DNA of 64,000 nt from an uncultured bacterium (GTDB lineage Bacteria; Actinomycetota; Actinomycetes; S36-B12; CAIYMF01). Location: the NCBI GenBank assembly GCA_903826575.1, contig CAIKEU010000101.1, positions 87,824 through 151,823 of the forward strand, given 5' to 3'. This document shows, piece after piece, positions 36,892-45,421 of the stretch (positions are counted from its first letter, which is position 1; the number at the start of each line of letters is the position of its first letter). A program made the position numbers and the translations under genes. Under the pieces are notes generated by a model, which was not told where the DNA came from, did not search any database, and saw only the letters and a list, made by a program, of their open reading frames with translations.

Positions 36892-38085
36892 ATGACCGGT
36901 CTGGCGACAGTCGTTTGGGACGACACACTTGCAAAGTACGACTTTGGGCCGGGCCATCCACTCGCGCCGATCCGTGTTCAACTAGCGATGATGCTCGCAA
37001 TTGATTTAGGTCTCATTCAACGTGAGAACGTCACTGTCGTAACACCCGACGTTATCGACGACGAACTTCTGCTCACGGTTCACGACGCGGAATTTGTTCG
37101 CGCCGTCAGGGCAGCCTCGGTTGATGCAGCGCAAGTGGATATCGTTCGCGGTCTGGGAACCCCGGATGTGCCAACGTTTCTCGGGATGCATGAAGCGGCG
37201 CGCGCTGTTTGTGGCGCAACTCTTGCAGCTACGCGTGCGGTTCACGAAGGTCGCAGCCTGCATGCAGTAAATCTTGCTGGCGGGCTGCATCACTCGATGC
37301 CAGGCGCAGCCAGTGGTTTTTGTGTGTACAACGACATCGCAGTATCCATCCAGCACTTGCTTGATCACGGTGTTGAACGTGTTGCGTACATCGATGTGGA
37401 TGTCCATCATGGTGACGGAGTTCAGGCTGCATTCTGGGACGACCCGCGAGTTCTGACTATCTCCCTGCACGAGTCGGGACGATCGCTGTTTCCGGGGACT
37501 GGCTTCCCCACCGAAATTGGCGGATCCAGTGCACTCGGTTATTCCGTGAACGTTGCACTCCCGCCGGGAACGGGCGATAACGACTGGCTTCGCGCTTTTC
37601 ATGGAGTGGTTCCACAGTTGCTCGAAAGCTTTCAGCCAGATTTTCTTTTTACGCAACAGGGCTGCGATTCACATGCCGAAGATCCGCTAGCGCACCTAGA
37701 ACTTTCAGTCGATGGTCAGCGAGAGACCTATGCCACCCTTCATCAGTTGGCCCACACCTATGCCGACGGTCGTTGGGTCGCCGTGGGTGGCGGCGGCTAT
37801 TCGTGGGTTGACGTGGTTCCGCGCGCTTGGTCGCACCTTATTGCCGAGGTGGTTGATGCAGCCGTCGATCCGGCCACTCGAATACCGGAGAGTTGGCGAG
37901 ACATGGTCGCTGGAAGACTCGGCGTGACACCCCCGCGAGTCATGACCGACGGCATCTCTCCGAACGTCCGCAGGTGGGATTTGGGCTACGACCCGGCGAG
38001 CCCCATCGACGCTGCGGTGCTGCGTACACGTGAGGCTGTGTACCCCTGGCATGGCCTATCTGCGGATCCGTATCACGGATTCTGA
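36892..38085 (+). CDS. acuC: AcuC / histone-deacetylase-like amidohydrolase
   Basis: Zinc-dependent deacetylase of 397 residues, similar to Bacillus AcuC, which deacetylates acetyl-CoA synthetase. Motifs: DFGPGHPLAPIRVQLAM, GGLHHSMPGAASGFCVYND (catalytic His pair and Tyr/Asn), YIDVDVHHGDGVQAAFWDD (zinc ligands), ISLHESGRSLFPGTG, and QQGCDSHAEDPLAHLELS. Active-site residues appear complete. It follows proC by 24 nt; no acuA or acs gene is in the window. Confidence 0.92.
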   Translation: MTGLATVVWDDTLAKYDFGPGHPLAPIRVQLAMMLAIDLGLIQRENVTVVTPDVIDDELLLTVHDAEFVRAVRAASVDAAQVDIVRGLGTPDVPTFLGMHEAARAVCGATLAATRAVHEGRSLHAVNLAGGLHHSMPGAASGFCVYNDIAVSIQHLLDHGVERVAYIDVDVHHGDGVQAAFWDDPRVLTISLHESGRSLFPGTGFPTEIGGSSALGYSVNVALPPGTGDNDWLRAFHGVVPQLLESFQPDFLFTQQGCDSHAEDPLAHLELSVDGQRETYATLHQLAHTYADGRWVAVGGGGYSWVDVVPRAWSHLIAEVVDAAVDPATRIPESWRDMVAGRLGVTPPRVMTDGISPNVRRWDLGYDPASPIDAAVLRTREAVYPWHGLSADPYHGF

Positions 38086-38266
38086 GGGCGATTTCGGGCT
38101 ATTCGGGGCTAATCGGGTGAAGGACCACACGGATTGTGACCTATCACGCCTTCCCCAATTGCCCCGTTGACCACTACTCTCCATCAAGCAACAAGTCCAG
38201 ATGTGTCGTCGCGAGTGCGGTGGGGAAGCCGATCTCGCCACGTCTGGGCTGTAAAGGACGTGCGCA

Positions 38267-38470
38267 ATGGCAAGTAATGAACGGCCTCTATCCGAGGTCA
38301 AGTTCTTGACGGTGGCAGAAGTTGCCACCGCCATGAGGGTTTCCAAGATGACGGTGTACCGCTTGGTCCACGGTGGCGAATTGCCTGCCATCCGGGTCGG
38401 TCGGTCCTTCCGAGTCCCTGAGCAGGCAGTTCATGACTACCTGCGCGACTCATTCGTTGAGACTGCGTAA
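38267..38470 (+). CDS. Small excisionase/MerR-like helix-turn-helix protein
   Basis: DNA-binding protein of 67 residues: a winged-helix HTH (FLTVAEVATAMRVSKMTVYR, then LVHGGELPAIRVGRSFRVPE) and a short C-terminal helix. It is the conserved actinobacterial small regulator adjacent to the bS22 gene, not evidence of a prophage. AAAGGA precedes ATG 38267. The 181-nt region before it has no convincing promoter; GTGA-CCTA-TCAC at 38136-38147 is the only clear small palindrome. Confidence 0.9.
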   Translation: MASNERPLSEVKFLTVAEVATAMRVSKMTVYRLVHGGELPAIRVGRSFRVPEQAVHDYLRDSFVETA

Positions 38471-38535
38471 TACCCTCTGACGGTCGCTCCGGCATCGATC
38501 TGACCGGCCCTGATTGGGCCGGGAAGTGGACGGGG

Positions 38536-38541
38536 TAGGCT
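38536..38541 (+). promoter_or_regulatory. Candidate promoter of the bS22 gene
   Basis: TAGGCT as -10 with TTGGGC at 38514-38519 as a weak -35 (16-nt spacer), predicting a leader of about 85 nt. Confidence 0.35.
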
Positions 38542-38632
38542 GTTCCCAGTTACGCGCGGTGTACATCGCGTATTTCGTCATACGGTCGCCCGCCGGGCGC
38601 CGCTGTCCGGACAAGGCAAGTGAGGTCAGCCC

Positions 38633-38731
38633 GTGGGCTCGGTAGTAAAGAAGCGTCGTAAGCGGATGTCGAAGAAGAAGCACCGCAAGCTTCTGAAGAA
38701 GACACGCGTTCAGCGTCGTAATAAGAAGTAG
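38633..38731 (+). CDS. Small ribosomal protein bS22 (AURKAIP1/COX24 family)
   Basis: Tiny, very basic 32-residue protein: [20 protein letters not shown] followed by [12 protein letters not shown]. It matches the actinobacterial 30S protein bS22 closely in length and sequence. GTG start with GAGGT at 38622-38626. It is easily missed because of its size. A strong UUCG hairpin follows 35 nt later. Confidence 0.93.
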   Translation: MGSVVKKRRKRMSKKKHRKLLKKTRVQRRNKK

Positions 38732-38766
38732 CGAGTTCTGCGCCAATGGCGCAATCGGCTCATTCC

Positions 38767-38798
38767 AACGGGCGATGACCTTCGGGTCGTCGCCCGTT
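38767..38798 (+). terminator. UUCG-capped hairpin terminator after bS22
   Basis: AACGGGCGATGACC (38767-38780) pairs with GGTCGTCGCCCGTT (38785-38798) over 14 positions with one G-T wobble, around a TTCG tetraloop. Highly stable; no T-run. Confidence 0.8.
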
Positions 38799-38889
38799 GT
38801 GACGTATCCGTGGTGCATGATCTAGACCTAGCCGAACTGGATTGGTTGCCGTCACACTCTGGCGGATCTCGATGGCCGATGGAGGACAC

Positions 38890-39945
38890 GTGTCGCGAGT
38901 TGTCGTTGTGACCGGTGTATCTCGTCATCTTGGGTCGCGAATGGCACGGATCCTGTCGAGGGATGCGTCAATCGAGCGTGTCATTGGGGTGGATGTAGTT
39001 CCTCCGCGTGAAGACATCGGTGGAGCAGAATTTTTCCGAGCGGATATTCGCAATCCGGTTATCTCAAAAGTTTTGACTGCAACCGGCGCTGACACCGTTG
39101 TGCACATGGGCGTCATCTCGACCCCCGTCCAGGCAGGTGGCCGGTCGACGATGAAGGAAATCAACGTCATCGGATCGATGCAGTTACTTGCCGCGTGTCA
39201 GCGAGTCGGCACCATTACGAAATTCGTTATGAAGTCCTCGTCGACGGTGTACGGCTCCGGACCCAAGGATCCGGCGCTCTTCACTGAAGACACCGAGCCG
39301 CGACACCCGCCAACTTCCGGTTGGGCCAAGGATTCGGTTGATGTGGAAGGTTACGTTCGCGCCTTCAGCCGACGTCGCCCCGACGTGTGCGTGACGACAT
39401 TGCGCTTTGCAAACTTCCTCGGTCCGAAAGCCGCGACTCCGATGGCTGACTATTTCGCGTTACCGGTTATCCCGACGGTGCTCGGCCACGATGCTCGGCT
39501 GCAGTTTATCTACGAGGACGATGGACTCGAGGTAATCCGGCTGGCGGCTCTTGGCGAACATCCGGGTGTATTCAACGTGGCCGGTGACGACTTTCTGATG
39601 CTGTCTCAAGCAACCCGGCAGGCCGGTAAGGCCACTGTTCCGGTGTTCGAACCGCTTATGGCAACCGTCGGTAGTTGGGTTAAGCGTGCGGGCTTTGCTG
39701 ACTTCACCGCGGATCAGATTCGTTATCTGACTTACGGCCGGGGGTTGGATACGACGCGGTTAAAGGAAAAGTTCGGTTTTACTCCGCGGTACACCACGCC
39801 GGAAGCCTTCGCCGAGTTCCTCCGGGTTCGAGAGCTGCCATACTCCCTGCCAGGTGAGCGACTTGAATCCTTAGAACGCAACATCGCCCATGCACTCGGT
39901 TCGGCGACGAAGAGTGAAGCTGCCGAGCAGATGGCCGGTGGATGA
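38890..39945 (+). CDS. NAD-dependent epimerase/dehydratase (extended SDR)
   Basis: Rossmann protein starting SRVVVVTGVSRHLGSRMARI, with the cofactor motif TGxxxxLG. It has FFRADIRNP, VVHMGVIS and the SSSTVYG stretch. The usual YxxxK site is not obvious in the expected place (TSGWAKDSVDVEGYVRAF shows WxxxS), so catalysis may differ from GalE. The start GTG 38890 is preferred because GGAGG lies at 38881-38885; ATG 38872 is an alternative. About 351 residues. It corresponds by position to the galE2-type gene beside bS22 in actinobacteria; substrate unknown. Overlaps the acyltransferase start by 4 nt. Confidence 0.85.
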   Translation: MSRVVVVTGVSRHLGSRMARILSRDASIERVIGVDVVPPREDIGGAEFFRADIRNPVISKVLTATGADTVVHMGVISTPVQAGGRSTMKEINVIGSMQLLAACQRVGTITKFVMKSSSTVYGSGPKDPALFTEDTEPRHPPTSGWAKDSVDVEGYVRAFSRRRPDVCVTTLRFANFLGPKAATPMADYFALPVIPTVLGHDARLQFIYEDDGLEVIRLAALGEHPGVFNVAGDDFLMLSQATRQAGKATVPVFEPLMATVGSWVKRAGFADFTADQIRYLTYGRGLDTTRLKEKFGFTPRYTTPEAFAEFLRVRELPYSLPGERLESLERNIAHALGSATKSEAAEQMAGG

Positions 39946-40895
39946 TGGTTGACGCGCAGATCATTCCTTTCGAAGATGACGAGGCACGAAATCGTCGTCG
40001 ACTCAGCTCGGTTGACGCAACGCCCGCCCGCGACCTGCCACAAGCGCAGCCGGGTACGCCGACGGCGGGGGCCGTTGCAGAGTGGTTGGATTTCCTACGG
40101 CGTCGGGTGACGGGTGATTACACGGTCGATGAATTTGGCTACGACGCTGATCTCACCGATCACGTACTGCTTGCGTCGTTGCGGCCGCTCTATCAGGAGT
40201 GGTTCCGAGTCGACGTGCGCGGGATCGAGAACATTCCGTCCGAGGGTGGGGCACTCATCGTCGCGAATCACTCAGGCACGGTGGCCCTTGATTCGCTGAT
40301 GACGCAACTGGCCGTACACGATCATCACTCGGCGCACCGCCACTTGAGAATGCTTGGCGCAAACTTGGTCTTCTCAACACCATTTCTCGGTGAAGTGGCT
40401 CGCAAAGCTGGACATACGTTGGCGTGTAACGCCGATTCAGATCGACTCCTTGACGCAGGTGAGTTGGTGGCCGTCTGGCCCGAAGGATTTAAGGGTGTCG
40501 GCAAGAAGTTCAGCGAGCGATACAAGTTGCAGCGATTCGGGCGCGGTGGCTTCATCGCGTCAGCGCTCAAGGCGCAGGTGCCCATCATCCCAGTGTCGAT
40601 TGTGGGCGCGGAGGAGACGTATCCGATGCTGGCAAACTTCACCCCGCTTGCTCGCCTCTTCAATCTCCCGTACTTCCCGATAACACCGACGTTCCCGTTG
40701 CTCGGGCCAGTAGGAATGGTTCCGCTACCGAGTAAATGGATCATCGAATTCGGTGAGCCGATCCCGACCGATCATTATCCGGTGGGTTCGGCAGACGATG
40801 CGCTTTTGGTCTTTAACCTTGCCGATGATGTCCGAGACACGATTCAGCAGTCGCTATACCGACTCTTGACCGAGCGTCAGTCTGTGTGGCGATAG
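39942..40895 (+). CDS. Lysophospholipid acyltransferase-like (PlsC superfamily)
   Basis: The 317-residue protein has a polar N-terminal region (about 1-75) and an acyltransferase domain: ALIVANHSGTVALDSLM (His...Asp block, here with six residues between H and D rather than the usual four), VAVWPEGFKGVGKKF (EG block), FIASALKAQVPIIPVSIVGA. No clear membrane segment. This divergent form occurs at the same locus in other actinobacteria. Probably acylates a glycerolipid or glycolipid; substrate unknown. Coupled to the epimerase. Confidence 0.87.
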   Translation: MMVDAQIIPFEDDEARNRRRLSSVDATPARDLPQAQPGTPTAGAVAEWLDFLRRRVTGDYTVDEFGYDADLTDHVLLASLRPLYQEWFRVDVRGIENIPSEGGALIVANHSGTVALDSLMTQLAVHDHHSAHRHLRMLGANLVFSTPFLGEVARKAGHTLACNADSDRLLDAGELVAVWPEGFKGVGKKFSERYKLQRFGRGGFIASALKAQVPIIPVSIVGAEETYPMLANFTPLARLFNLPYFPITPTFPLLGPVGMVPLPSKWIIEFGEPIPTDHYPVGSADDALLVFNLADDVRDTIQQSLYRLLTERQSVWR

Positions 40896-40905
40896 CGTTC
40901 GTTGC

Positions 40906-41811
40906 CTAGAGCGTCGGCCAGCCGTCTTTACGCACCCGGGCGGCACCGATACCGATGCCGATGCCCACGCCGACCCCCGCGGCTGCGGCTAGCCCGGCCG
41001 GAATGTAATAGTGAGTCGCGAAGCGAGTTCGTCGGTAATCATGGATCTCCCATCCGACCGCCCTGGCATGTGAACGCAGGGCTGAGTCGGGATTGACCGC
41101 CACGGCACGTCCGACTGCAGACAGCATGGGAACGTCATTTGCCGAGTCTGAGTAGGCCGTGCAGCGAACAAGCTCGAGTCCCTCACGCTCGGCTAACGCT
41201 CGTACGGCTTCGGCCTTGGCCTTGCCATGTAGTGGTGCTCCGACAAGCCTGCCGGTGTAGACACCATCGACGATTTCACTGACTGTCCCTAAGGCTCCCG
41301 TCAGGCCCAGGCGTTGGGCAATGATCGACGCCAGCTCGACGGGTGTTGCGGTGACGAGCCACACCCGCTGGCCTCTGTCTAAATGACCTTGGGCAAGTGC
41401 CAGGGTTCCGGGCCATAGCTTGCGGGCCATCAGCTCATCGAAAATCTCTTCGCCGAGGCTCACGACATCGTCAACACGCCTGCCCTTGACGAAAGCCAGT
41501 GCTGCTTCCGTCGCTTGGGCCATGTCTTCAAGGTCTTCTGAGCCATTGATCACGAATTTGGCTTGCTTGAGGGCAAAGTCGCTGACCTCGCGAACCGTAA
41601 AAAACTTGCGGCGGGCCATCCCGCGGGCGAGGTGAAAAATACTGGCCCCGCGCATGACTGTGTTGTCCACGTCAAAAAAGGCTGCGCCGGTTGGGTCCTG
41701 CTCTACGGCGCCTGTTTGATGGACGGCGGCGGCGGCCGCAGATGCTTCACCGGCCAGCTGTGAGGCGTGCAGCAGATTCGCGTTCAGCTCGTCGTCACTT
41801 GATACGTCCAC
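40906..41811 (-). CDS. HAD-IB family phosphatase (SerB-like) with C-terminal membrane segment
   Basis: HAD hydrolase of about 301 residues. Motif [12 protein letters not shown], motif [11 protein letters not shown], motif III Lys in HGKAKAEAV, motif [13 protein letters not shown] are all intact. It ends in a Gly/Ala/Val/Ile-rich hydrophobic stretch ([14 protein letters not shown]) with a basic end, a probable tail anchor. The SerB1/CicA-type protein at this locus is conserved in actinobacteria and may act on a phospholipid or phosphoserine. Start set at GTG 41811, 7 nt after a TACCCT hexamer; the frame is open further upstream. Convergent with the acyltransferase gene (10-nt gap). Confidence 0.85.
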   Translation of the reverse strand: MDVSSDDELNANLLHASQLAGEASAAAAAVHQTGAVEQDPTGAAFFDVDNTVMRGASIFHLARGMARRKFFTVREVSDFALKQAKFVINGSEDLEDMAQATEAALAFVKGRRVDDVVSLGEEIFDELMARKLWPGTLALAQGHLDRGQRVWLVTATPVELASIIAQRLGLTGALGTVSEIVDGVYTGRLVGAPLHGKAKAEAVRALAEREGLELVRCTAYSDSANDVPMLSAVGRAVAVNPDSALRSHARAVGWEIHDYRRTRFATHYYIPAGLAAAAGVGVGIGIGIGAARVRKDGWPTL

Positions 41812-41818
41812 GTACGTA

Positions 41819-41824
41819 AGGGTA
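41819..41824 (-). promoter_or_regulatory. Candidate leaderless -10 hexamer for the HAD phosphatase
   Basis: TACCCT on the minus strand, 7 nt before GTG 41811; no Shine-Dalgarno. Confidence 0.35.
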
Positions 41825-41853
41825 CCTAGTTTCGCGTGTGACAGGATCGTTCT

Positions 41854-42111
41854 GTGGATCCTGAACCAATCGTCGCCCGGGTGAGCCTGATTGGTAAGCC
41901 AGATTGCCATCTGTGTGAGCAGGCCCGAGCGGTGATAGAGCGGGTGTGCTTGCAGACCGGTGAATCATTCGTTGAGCTCTCGATACTCGAGGATCCGGAG
42001 CTGGCAGACCTGTATTGGGAGCGGATCCCTGTCACGTTGGTGGACGGCCAGCCCCACGATTTCTGGCGGGTAGATGCTGATCGGCTACGTCGCGCTTTGA
42101 CCGAACACTGA
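41854..42111 (+). CDS. Glutaredoxin-like protein (DUF836 type)
   Basis: Thioredoxin-fold protein of 85 residues with redox motif CHLC in [20 protein letters not shown] and the cis-Pro stretch [10 protein letters not shown]. The family lies upstream of rex/hemA in actinobacteria. GTG start; CAGGAT, one base off TAnnnT, lies exactly 6 nt before it, so it may also be leaderless. Confidence 0.87.
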   Translation: MDPEPIVARVSLIGKPDCHLCEQARAVIERVCLQTGESFVELSILEDPELADLYWERIPVTLVDGQPHDFWRVDADRLRRALTEH

Positions 42112-42119
42112 TCAGTTGT

Positions 42120-42146
42120 TTGCGACCATGAGCGGTTGTGTCGCAA
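42120..42146. promoter_or_regulatory. Inverted repeat between glutaredoxin-like and desaturase genes
   Basis: TTGCGAC (42120-42126) and GTCGCAA (42140-42146), perfect 7-bp arms with a 13-nt spacer. It is either a weak terminator after the glutaredoxin gene or an operator upstream of the desaturase -10 (TAGGCT, 42169-42174). Confidence 0.35.
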
Positions 42147-42168
42147 CGGGTGGGCGGTAAGGTGTACG

Positions 42169-42174
42169 TAGGCT
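42169..42174 (+). promoter_or_regulatory. Candidate -10 hexamer of the desaturase gene
   Basis: TAGGCT, predicting a leader of roughly 23 nt that includes the GGAGA Shine-Dalgarno. Confidence 0.35.
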
Positions 42175-42203
42175 ACGGTCGCGTAACCACGTTTGGAGAT
42201 TCG

Positions 42204-43151
42204 ATGCCCACCCTCGAAGAACTTGCCGATTCGGCGCAACTCGTCCGTGAGTTGGAACCGCTTGCTGCAGCGGAACTTGATCGTCACCTGTCGATGGTCA
42301 AGAACTGGATGCCCCATGAGTACGTTCCGTGGGCGCAGGGCACAAACTTCGATGGAATTTACGGCGGTGAGCCGTGGAATGAAGAGCAGTCGCCAGTAGA
42401 TGGTGTCGCTCGAACCGCCCTAGTGGTCAACCTCCTAACGGAGGACAATCTGCCTAGTTACCACCGTGCGCTTTCTGACATCACCGGCCGTGAGAGTGCA
42501 TGGGGTGAGTGGGTTCAGCGGTGGACCGCCGAGGAAGCTAGGCATGCGATCGCGATGCGCGACTACATGACCGTCACCCGTGCGGTTGACCCGGTAGTCC
42601 TAGAGCAGGAGCGGATGGCGCATATGAGCCGCGGCTTCGAATCGTCGAATGAGGAGCATGTCCTCAAATCCATGGGATATGTGTCGTTCCAAGAACTCGC
42701 AACGCGGATCTCCCACCGCAACACTGGCCGCCACACAACTGATGAGGGCCTAGATCGACTTTTGGCCCGAATTGCCGCTGACGAGAACCTGCACATGCTA
42801 TTCTACCGCAACATCATGGGCGCAGCCTTCGATGCTGCGCCTGACGCGTCCATGGTGGCCGTACTCGACGTGGCACAAAACTTTGCTATGCCGGGCAGTG
42901 AAGTAGACGGCTTTGCCCGTCGATCGTTCGCCATCGCTATGGCGGGTATTTACGACCTGCGCATCCACCACGACGAGGTTCTCGCACCCGTGTTGAGAGC
43001 GTGGAATGTATGGGATCGCACTGACTTTGGGGCGATTGGCGAGCGGGCTCGTGATGAACTTGCGACCTTCATGGCGGATCTGGATGAGACCGCTAAGCGC
43101 TTCGAGGAAAAGCGGTCAGCGCGTGCTGAGCGGGTGGCCGCGCGCTCGTAA
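42204..43151 (+). CDS. Acyl-[acyl-carrier-protein] desaturase
   Basis: Soluble di-iron fatty-acyl-ACP desaturase introducing a double bond with O2. The start is ATG 42204 (MPTLEELADSAQLVREL) with TGGAGA before it. Of 315 residues, iron ligand motifs are WTAEEARHAIAMRDY (EARH) and ADENLHMLFYRN (DENLH), and there is an earlier Glu in LTEDNLPSYH. No membrane segments, unlike acyl-CoA desaturases. O2 dependence fits the neighbouring respiratory and redox genes. Confidence 0.92.
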   Translation: MPTLEELADSAQLVRELEPLAAAELDRHLSMVKNWMPHEYVPWAQGTNFDGIYGGEPWNEEQSPVDGVARTALVVNLLTEDNLPSYHRALSDITGRESAWGEWVQRWTAEEARHAIAMRDYMTVTRAVDPVVLEQERMAHMSRGFESSNEEHVLKSMGYVSFQELATRISHRNTGRHTTDEGLDRLLARIAADENLHMLFYRNIMGAAFDAAPDASMVAVLDVAQNFAMPGSEVDGFARRSFAIAMAGIYDLRIHHDEVLAPVLRAWNVWDRTDFGAIGERARDELATFMADLDETAKRFEEKRSARAERVAARS

Positions 43152-43230
43152 TCCCAACGGGGATAGGCAATTTGAGCGTCTTTACGGCTCCGCCGTCTGA
43201 ATGTCAAATTGAAGCACCGGGGGTTGAAAC

Positions 43231-43248
43231 TTGTGACACACGTCACAG
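43231..43248. promoter_or_regulatory. Distal Rex/CRP-like palindrome
   Basis: TTGTGACACACGTCACAG. It fits the CRP-type consensus TGTGA-N6-TCACA exactly (43232-43247) and a Rex site partly. It lies 59 bp before the proximal site. It could bind a CRP/FNR-family activator or Rex itself. Confidence 0.5.
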
Positions 43249-43289
43249 GGTGAGATGTCCACATCGTGGACGGATAGACCCATCTCACT

Positions 43290-43307
43290 TTGTGCATACG
43301 TTCACAA
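43290..43307. promoter_or_regulatory. Rex operator overlapping the rex promoter
   Basis: TTGTGCATACGTTCACAA matches the Rex consensus TTGTGAA-N4-TTCACAA at all but one fixed position. Its first six bases (TTGTGC) are also a fair -35, with TACGCT (43313-43318) as -10 after a 17-nt spacer. Rex bound here would block the promoter of rex-hemACDBL when NADH/NAD+ is low. Confidence 0.75.
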
Positions 43308-43349
43308 CTACCTACGCTCGAGGGATCTACTGCCTTGGGGTTGATAACT

Positions 43350-44042
43350 ATGCCGAACAGTCGCGCGAACGATGCGCTGCGACGTGGCATCCCCGAGGCG
43401 ACCGTGGCCCGGCTCCCGATCTACCACCGCGTGCTGTCTCAGATCACTGAACGCGGAATCATCACTGTGTCGTCTGAAGAACTCGCCGCGGCCAGTGGTG
43501 TCTCAAGTGCCAAACTTCGCAAGGACCTTTCCTTTCTCGGTTCCTATGGAACCCGCGGCGTCGGATACGACGCGGCGTACTTGCTCTACCAAATCCAGCG
43601 CGAGCTTGGCCTGACGCAGGATTGGCCCGTTGTGATTGTTGGCGTGGGAAACCTTGGCCATGCGTTGGCCAATTACGGCGGCTTTGCCAACCGAGGTTTT
43701 CGCGTTGTGGGTCTAATCGACGCCGATCCCGCGCTGGTCGGTGAGACCATCACCGTAGGTCGAGATGGGCAGACACTCATGATCCATTCACTCGATGATC
43801 TGGAAAAGATTGTGACAGAGGTCGACGCCCTCATCGGTGTCATCGCCACACCCGCCGCGGCCGCACAAGACGTCTGCGATCGCCTTGTTGACTGTGGCGT
43901 CACGAGCATTCTTAATTTCGCACCGGTAGTGCTGACGACATCTTCTGCTGTCCATGTCCGCAAGGTTGATCTCGCAACCGAATTGCAGATCCTGGCCTTT
44001 CATGAGCAGCGCCGGGGCGATGCGCACGAGGTGATCGTGTGA
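43350..44042 (+). CDS. rex: Redox-sensing transcriptional repressor Rex
   Basis: Dimeric repressor that releases DNA when NADH/NAD+ rises, typically controlling respiratory genes. ATG 43350 gives a 230-residue protein: winged helix (IPEATVARLPIYHRVLSQIT, then SSEELAAASGVSSAKLRKDL and FLGSYGTRGVGY) and a Rossmann NADH domain (VIVGVGNLGHALANYGGF; VVGLIDADP). The frame is open 20 codons upstream, but that would run through the operator. It overlaps hemA by 4 nt and so heads the haem operon, a known actinobacterial arrangement. Confidence 0.96.
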   Translation: MPNSRANDALRRGIPEATVARLPIYHRVLSQITERGIITVSSEELAAASGVSSAKLRKDLSFLGSYGTRGVGYDAAYLLYQIQRELGLTQDWPVVIVGVGNLGHALANYGGFANRGFRVVGLIDADPALVGETITVGRDGQTLMIHSLDDLEKIVTEVDALIGVIATPAAAAQDVCDRLVDCGVTSILNFAPVVLTTSSAVHVRKVDLATELQILAFHEQRRGDAHEVIV

Positions 44043-45421
44043 CGGTCTTAGTTGTCGGAGTTTCTCACCGCACCGCGCCGGTGTCGCTACTTGATCGGGT
44101 CGCGCTCGTCGAGCAGCAGGTGCAAGAACTCGTCATCGATTTGTTCGCCTCTCCGCATGTTGCCGAAGTGATGGTTGTCGCGACGTGTAACCGAGTTGAG
44201 GTCTACGCCGATGTCACGAAGTTTCACGGCGGCGTTGTTGATGTCACCGAACGATTGGCCAAAATGGCAGGTATCGCTCGCGACGAGTTAACCCCCCACG
44301 TTTACGTGCGTTATGAAGAGCGTGCCGTTCAGCATCTTTTCGACGTAACCTCCGGACTCGATTCCATGGTCGTTGGTGAGACGCAGATCCTGGGTCAGGT
44401 TCGTAACGCGCTTCGGTTGTCTCAGGAGTGGGCCACGATCGGCCGTTCACTGAACGATCTCGTTCAGACGGCCCTTCGCGTGGGTAAGCGAGTTCACCAT
44501 GAAACGGGGATCGACCATGCCGGCGCCTCAGTGGTCACGGTCGCGCTGGATATGGCTGCAGGTGACATCGGCGGATCGCTAGACGGTCGTCGTGCATTGG
44601 TGATCGGGGCTGGAGCGATGAGTTCGCTGGCAGCGACGGTCCTGACCCGTGCCGGCGCCTCGGTAGTGATAGCCAATCGGACGATGGCGAACGGTGTACG
44701 GCTAGCGGAGTCACTGTCTGCACAGGCGATCGATTTTAAGGACATGTCCAGCGCCCTTGCCGACGCTGACGTCGTCGTGACGTGTACCGGTGCTGCGGGG
44801 ATCATTCTCGACGAGCAGGTGGTTCGTGCAGCGATGGTTGAACGTGATCGGCCACTGACCGTTGTCGATCTTGCGCTACCGCATGACTCTGAGCCTGAAA
44901 TAAGCCAGATACCGCTCGTCACGCGCATTGATCTGGCGTCGCTGTCAGGGGCGCCCGGCGCGCACGTCTCTGAGCAGGACGTGGCTGCCGCGCGGTCCAT
45001 TGTTGCCGAAGAGGTTGCTGCATTCATTGGCGTAATCGCTGCTCAACGTGTGGAGCCAGTCGTCGTCTCGCTCCGGGCACGCGCCGACGAGGTTGTTGAC
45101 GCGGAGTTAGAGCGGCTTCGACTTCGATTACCAGCCATTGATGATGCGACTGCGGCAGAGTTCGCGCGCTCACTTCGACGAGCTGTCTCGACGCTTTTGC
45201 ATACGCCAACGGTGCGCATGAAGGAACTCGCCGCGGAGACCGACGGGACGCGTTTTGCGCAGGCGTTGCACCTGTTGTTTGACCTTGATCCCGAGGCGAT
45301 TAGTCAGCTCAGGGCGTCGACGGACGTGAAGTTCGAGTCTTTCGGCAACCCTTCTGGCGCCGCCGCGCAGCCGATCTCGGGCGCTGCTTCGTACGACGAA
45401 CTCCTTGGTGGTGTCTCATGA
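44039..45421 (+). CDS. hemA: Glutamyl-tRNA reductase
   Basis: NADPH enzyme reducing glutamyl-tRNA to glutamate-1-semialdehyde, entry to C5 haem synthesis. The 460-residue product has VGVSHRTAPVSLLDRVAL, the nucleophilic cysteine in VVATCNRVEVYADV, FDVTSGLDSMVVGETQILGQ, a Rossmann motif (ALVIGAGAMSSLAATVL), and the C-terminal dimerisation helices. GTG start overlapping rex; its stop overlaps hemC. Confidence 0.96.
   Translation: MTVLVVGVSHRTAPVSLLDRVALVEQQVQELVIDLFASPHVAEVMVVATCNRVEVYADVTKFHGGVVDVTERLAKMAGIARDELTPHVYVRYEERAVQHLFDVTSGLDSMVVGETQILGQVRNALRLSQEWATIGRSLNDLVQTALRVGKRVHHETGIDHAGASVVTVALDMAAGDIGGSLDGRRALVIGAGAMSSLAATVLTRAGASVVIANRTMANGVRLAESLSAQAIDFKDMSSALADADVVVTCTGAAGIILDEQVVRAAMVERDRPLTVVDLALPHDSEPEISQIPLVTRIDLASLSGAPGAHVSEQDVAAARSIVAEEVAAFIGVIAAQRVEPVVVSLRARADEVVDAELERLRLRLPAIDDATAAEFARSLRRAVSTLLHTPTVRMKELAAETDGTRFAQALHLLFDLDPEAISQLRASTDVKFESFGNPSGAAAQPISGAASYDELLGGVS

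Noticed and set aside
38136..38195. GTGA-CCTA-TCAC palindrome and TTGACC at 38167 as operator and promoter of the HTH gene
   Set aside because: The palindrome arms are only 4 bp, and no TAnnnT lies at a suitable distance after TTGACC.
38267..38470. Excisionase-like protein as a sign of a prophage or integrative element
   Set aside because: No integrase, att site or phage genes are nearby; this small HTH protein next to bS22 is part of the conserved actinobacterial core.
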